Below are positions 59,451 through 64,000 of a DNA stretch of 64,000 bases, in pieces. A program made the translations under genes and the position numbers. The stretch comes from Crocodylus rhombifer (lineage: Eukaryota > Chordata > Crocodylia > Crocodylidae): positions 62,001 through 126,000 of the forward strand of contig JAVSML010024358.1 of NCBI GenBank assembly GCA_038503035.1. Direction: 5' to 3'. The notes beneath the pieces were generated by a model. It ran no database searches and was not told the origin of the DNA. It worked only from the letters and a program-made list of their open reading frames with translations. Position 1 is the stretch's first letter. Every line of letters starts with the position of its first letter.

Positions 59451-60411
59451 TGTCGGGGATCGGGCCCCAAGGTTACGGTGGGCCGAGGGTTCGGATCGAA
59501 CAGGTGGGATTAGCGGCGAGGAGTCTGAGCGGTTCGGGACACGTGCGGTTTCAAAAAGTATAGATTTTATTACTTACGCGACTGATGATATGATAGCGTA
59601 GGCAGAAGAGCTTGCTTGTTCAGTTACAGTATCGACAAATGAACAAATAAACAAAGGTGTCTGTCGGTTCACGGGGTTCCCGAGCCGAGCCCTTGCTTTC
59701 TAGCCGGGAGGCTAGGTGCGGCTGCCCGACTCGATAGTCCCAGAACTGGTCAACAGCTCATAAAAGGGAACAACGAACCACTGTAACGCATCATTGGTGA
59801 TGGATGAACGACGAACCAGATAAGGTGAACGGTTGATGGGATGAATGAGGAGAGAACGTAGGTGAAGCCGGGTCGGTGATAACAATGATAACGATGCCGA
59901 GGATAAGCTGGATGCGTAGTCGGTGAGGTTGGAATAAAGGTCAGTACCAGGTAAGCAATCTGAAGACGAAATCAATCAGTCGAAGGTAGGCTGTAAAGCC
60001 ACGGCCCGGAGAGACCAGCGGAGCTCCGGCAGACGAACCAGGGCTCTAGGCCTAGGAGGCTTTTCTGAGGAGCAGTCTCTGCAGCTGCAGTCTCTGCTCT
60101 CAGGTCCGGTCTGGTCTCCCCCGTGGGCGGGTTCTTACAAGCCTTAAATACAATTTTTGTGGCCAATCAGGTAACTCTCTTCATAGAAATTTCTGGTCGA
60201 ATTATGTCATACTTTGCGTAAGACTGAGCATGCACAGGGTGTCAGTTTAGATTTCCTCATGGCAGAGCCATGATTGACAAGCCAGAGGTCGCACAGGGGA
60301 CACGTGCTGGGCATGCTTGTCTGCCCTCTGGGGATTTTCCATGGCCTGTCTGCGCATGTCAACAGTTTAACTCTGTGTTATCCAGCATTACATACAAATT
60401 TGGTTTTGACA
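59451..60411 (-). mobile_element. CpG-rich solo LTR with perfect 5-bp target duplication
   Basis: The 961-bp LTR starts TGTCGGGG and ends TTTTGACA, so the ends are TGTC/GACA inverted repeats. It is flanked by ACCTG at 59446-59450 and ACCTG at 60412-60416, an exact target duplication. On the minus strand there is an ATTGGCC CCAAT-type box (60161-60168), a TATA-like GTATTTAAGG (60142-60151) and AATAAA (59566-59571). CpG is far denser than anywhere else in the window, so it has had little time to lose methylated CpG and is probably young. One LTR only and no internal genes: a solo LTR. A 5-bp duplication fits several retroviral groups; the class is not assigned. Confidence 0.9.
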
Positions 60412-60416
60412 ACCTG

Positions 60417-60998
60417 TAAAAATGATGTCAGTCAGGATCTGAATCAAGTCGAGAGATTTGCCATGGACTGAAGAAAAGAGTAGAACTGCTTTGATGTTAA
60501 ATACCATATTCTTTTGAACAACGTTATGTCAGCGACCTGCAGTGTATCATACCAAGTTATACAGCAAAGGGATGCAGATGCCAGTAACATCATAGGAGGG
60601 GAATACAGTGTAACAGACATATACAAAAATATGGCTAAGTTATGTAAAAAAAGCTATTGGAATCATTGCGCTTGCATTGTTTGAGGCATCAACTTGGTAG
60701 CTATTGCTGCACATTATATAATACAGAAGAACAGAAGCCCCATAGATCATATAGAGGAAAATATCACTTGCAGAGTGTATATTTAGAAATTAGAGCAGAG
60801 GCATACAGCAGGTGATATGTGGGAGTAATAGCATCACCACTAAATCTACAGAAGTGTCTCAGCAGCTAATAGGAGACACGCTGAAAACTGTCTCTGAGGA
60901 GCGGCAATAATGCATGCAGAATAGTCACCCCCAAAACAACACACAATCCAATTCTTATGAATGCTGTCTGGTATCCATTACTTGTTGTTTAGGTGCAG
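60417..60998. other. Non-coding stretch
   Basis: No gene or clear repeat is recognised. Confidence 0.5.
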
Positions 60999-61356
60999 TC
61001 ATGAACAGGGATTCTGGTATTCTGTGATCTAAAAAAAAAATCCTAATTTTTGGTTTTGTTAAAAAAAGTAACCCCAAATCCACATTTTTCCATGATTAAA
61101 ATGAAACACCATAAATAAATAAATTTATATATGTTTTTATTTACTCGTGGTGTTTCATTTTAATCCTGGAAAATGTGGAGATAAAATGTGTGTATATATA
61201 TATATATATATATAATCTCCACATTTTCCAGGATTAAAATGAAACACCACAAATAAATAAATAAATATAAATATACACATATGTATATAAAACCTTTTTT
61301 AAACCAAAAATTGGGGATTTTTTAAAATCAGAGAAAAATGGGATTCCTGGTCATGA
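60999..61356. mobile_element. Hairpin-rich foldback element with three alternating copies of a 45-bp module
   Basis: The outer ends are TCATGAACAGGGATTC (60999-61014) and, on the minus strand, TCATGACCAGGAATCC (61341-61356), followed inward by inverted AATTTTTGGTTT blocks. Inside, the module 'CCACATTTTCC.GGATTAAAATGAAACACCA' occurs as + (61081-61125), - (61138-61180) and + (61215-61268). The second and third are separated by a (TA)n run (61194-61214). Each adjacent pair can form a hairpin. No coding content. Confidence 0.75.
61194..61214. repeat. (TA)n microsatellite
   Basis: An uninterrupted TA run at the loop between two inverted modules of the foldback element. Such AT loops expand easily and can extrude cruciforms. 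Confidence 0.9.
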
Positions 61357-64000
61357 ATCACCTCAACAACTGCTCAATACTTCAGCAAACATGTATCCTA
61401 CCTTAGAGTAACATTAACTTAAATCATGAACAATGCATCTTCTTTTTGGTACATACCTGTGGTCACTTCCAAAGTACACTTAAAGGATATTTTATCATTT
61501 ACATTGTTCTCTGTGTATGACTTGTTCCTATGTGTGACTGGACAAGGAGAAAGAAACATACCTCAGCCACACCTTCATTTGGCAAAATCAAGCTAAAACA
61601 TGCCATGCAAGAAGAAAAAGCACTATTAATTTTCTTGTCACAGCTGCTAATCTAGTACTTGAATTGAAAGTAGGTAACTGCGATCCAGTCCATATAAAGC
61701 TTGAACATTTAGCACTGCATACATAGAACTGAATCTGTACCTGCATAGCACTGAACTGGTAGTCAATGCAGAAAGTGAAACAGCCATTAAGCAGGACCTC
61801 TAAATTAGACCCAAATAATTCTGAGTAGACAGAAAGTCTGTATATTTTTAAAACTTGACTGACACATTTTGCTAGGTTTATTTTGTGTGATAATTCTTGC
61901 TATACTGCCAATTCTGCAGATGACTTGGGTAGTTTAGATTACACACCTGAAGAGCATACTAAGAGGGGTTACATTAAAATAAATTAGCCTATTTATTGCA
62001 GTAAGTGATAAGGAAGAAAGGCTTAAGCATTCACAGCAGGCGGCACTACTTATTTTAGCTCAAAATGCTGTTAGGAAAAAAGTCTAATTGTTACCTAGTG
62101 TCAGGAAAGGGTCAGTGAGAATATTATATAAGATTTGAGCCTGGGATTTTCCAAGGAACATAAAGGAGTTGGCACGTTAATCACTTTTAAATTCAATAAA
62201 CTTTGGGCATCTTGTTCCTCTTGGCTTCTTCGAAAATGTCCCATAAACTTTGAACCTCATATCAAGCATCTTTTCCATGATAAACATCAGTTGTGAATTT
62301 ATCTTGCCATCCCTTCTACAACTGAAGGATCGAGTTAATCTATGGCTGATGCTGATGGAAACATCTCTGAATCAAATAAGTATATGTTGTGTAGACTCAT
62401 TGCTATCTATGCAATACATGTTTCACACTGATGTCTGTTTGTTGTCATATTGGCAGATAGAGGCATAACTTTAAATGTTGGCACCTAGACTGGAATGGGC
62501 GAGAAGAGGAGCATTTTCCTCCTAGTGCAGGCTTTGTGGCAGGTCCCCCAACAAGGTCCCCCAACACAAGCTAAAGTGGCAATGCAGAATACTTGGGGCT
62601 ACCATTCTGCCCTCATCCGTGCTCTGAACTGGTGCTTCTGGGTGATGTGCCACCCTGACCTACTCAACCCCCACTGCATGTTACACTATAGGAAATAACT
62701 CCATAAAATATATATTATCATTACAAAGGAAACATGCTAACATCTGTAACGTTCTAATTTTAGCAAAATCCACGTTCAAACCTGCAGGATCCATATGTGT
62801 GCTGCATTCCTTTTAAAACTCCATTGAGTGCCTATCTCTCCAGGTATATATGAATTAAGTACCTATTAAAATGTCTGACAGCCTTGTTAACCAAAGTCCC
62901 CTCTCTAACTAAAAAATAAAAAATTCTCAGCACAAGCAGCAATAGTGCAAGTTTTCCCTCACTGCCATGTCACTGTACCTCAATTCTGATTGACAGAGAC
63001 CATCTCGAAAGTGAGAGTTTATTTCAGTTTCCACGACCCATTTAGCCCTTGGCCTGTCAGTGAGACAGCCAACAAGTGTGCCAATTAGCATGATATATTT
63101 GTATTAATTTCAGCATTAAATGCAAAAATAACTGGTTTGGACATTCTGGAAGTAATTTGACACTGGCATATAATAAAACTGAACACTGAATTAATATAAA
63201 TAGATCTTAATGATGCATATGAAAATTTGAGTGCTTATGATAGAAATCTGACTGATCATCAGTAGTGGATGCTACAGCATGCATGTACTTTATTGCCCAT
63301 TCTTCTATAAATTCAAAACAGCTCCTTTTATCATAAACCTACACTGTTAATATATTCTCCTTTAACTCCTATTATAGGGGCTTGTCCTTTTGGAGCGAAG
63401 CTAAATTCAATATCCAATGCCAAATGAAAATTCCTAGTGACCCTGATATTTCCTGTGTGGTGACAAATAGCACATGGACAACCATGATTTCCTGTGTGGT
63501 TAAGGATTTATTACATGGCTGCATAACTGTCTACCACTTTTTTTGAACAACACTTAGGTTTTTGAGAGAACTAAACTTACACTTTAACTGATTCAGTTTT
63601 AAGCTAACTGATTTAGTTTTAAATAAAAACAGCTTTTGCCAGGAGAAGATGATTTCCATAACTTTAGCCAGAAGTGTAAATATGCATGAGTAAAGGAATT
63701 AGTCTTGCAAAATACCTTTTTCAGTCTTAAAACGACATTTTAAAATCAGTATGTTTGCATATATCTAGTGCTTTCTCCTGGTCCCATCTGATCACACTAG
63801 TTTGATATTGACCTTCAATTTTTAAACAGGATTATTTTCCTTGGACCAAATTCTGTTCCCACTGAAGACCATTACAATATCAGTGATTTTAATGGAAGCA
63901 GGATTTCACGTATTGACCATACTAGATTTAACCTGTCCATTTTTAGCACCTTTTTTTCTAAGCTGTGAACCCCTGAGGTACTAAGTCAAGGTAAGGAAGC
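61357..64000. other. AT-rich non-coding stretch to window end
   Basis: No gene is recognised. 63030-63180 has mixed composition with distinct words (GTGCCAATTAGCATGATA, TAATTTCAGCATTAAATGC) and could be conserved non-coding DNA, but that is an impression only. Frames at 62250-62698 carry no domain. Confidence 0.5.

Noticed and set aside
58949..59470. 173-codon minus-strand open frame
   Set aside because: No recognisable domain, a composition typical of random AT-rich DNA, and it begins inside the LTR at 59451. Treated as chance.
59572..60170. CpG-rich stretch as a possible CpG-island promoter of a host gene
   Set aside because: It lies entirely within a solo LTR with TGTC/GACA ends and an exact target duplication, so the CpG content is explained by a young LTR.

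Overview
This is a gene-poor stretch of vertebrate nuclear DNA, most likely from a crocodilian. A turtle or another non-avian sauropsid is the alternative. The evidence is the repeat content: many CR1 LINE copies in both orientations with the crocodilian/turtle-style 3' end (short TCTATGAA-type repeats after a 'ggacctc...ccttccagccct' block), tRNA-headed SINEs, hAT-type and 'GGCCATGTCTACAC'-type MITEs, a Tigger-like element, a vertebrate-type Ty3/Gypsy element and two solo LTRs. The background is AT-rich and CpG-poor. I found no complete host protein gene, no tRNA or rRNA gene, no CRISPR array and no operon structure. Nearly every recognisable coding stretch is a decayed transposon gene. A 10-N assembly gap lies at 53019-53028.

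Layout. 1-740: GC-rich, unidentified. 3.2-6.0 kb: two MITEs and two CR1 fragments. 6.8-11.4 kb: MITEs lying end to end, one of them split by a long CR1 (ORF1 tail plus most of ORF2), which is itself split by a second, younger CR1. 13.5 kb: hAT MITE with target duplication. 14.26-15.77 kb: minus-strand CR1 carrying a solo LTR. 17.5 kb: MITE. 20.9-22.8 kb: Tigger/pogo-type transposon with a broken transposase and an unusual GC-rich leader. 25.9-26.5 and 29.8-30.4 kb: two copies of a composite SINE-like repeat. 37.0-37.7 kb: hAT-type element. About 38.8-44.4 kb: a nearly end-to-end but heavily decayed Ty3/Gypsy retrotransposon, interrupted by a CR1 and by a further ~1.5 kb LTR-like insertion. 49.1 and 52.3 kb: SINE-type repeats. 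52.5 kb: foldback element. 54.6-55.75 kb: GC-rich degenerate tandem repeat, part of which recurs inverted at 58.2 kb. 56.0-56.9 kb: CR1. 59.45-60.41 kb: CpG-rich solo LTR with perfect 5-bp target duplication. 61.0-61.36 kb: hairpin-rich foldback element. The rest is AT-rich sequence without recognisable genes.

The elements do not cooperate as a pathway. Their relationship is stratigraphic: nesting gives a relative order of insertion (MITE, then CR1, then younger CR1; Gypsy, then CR1; CR1, then LTR). I see no novel defence, biosynthetic or regulatory system. The most interesting objects are the nested Gypsy fossil, the two foldback elements, and the rearranged duplicate shared by 55.6 and 58.3 kb. 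Most of the window could be intergenic or intronic; this cannot be decided from sequence alone.
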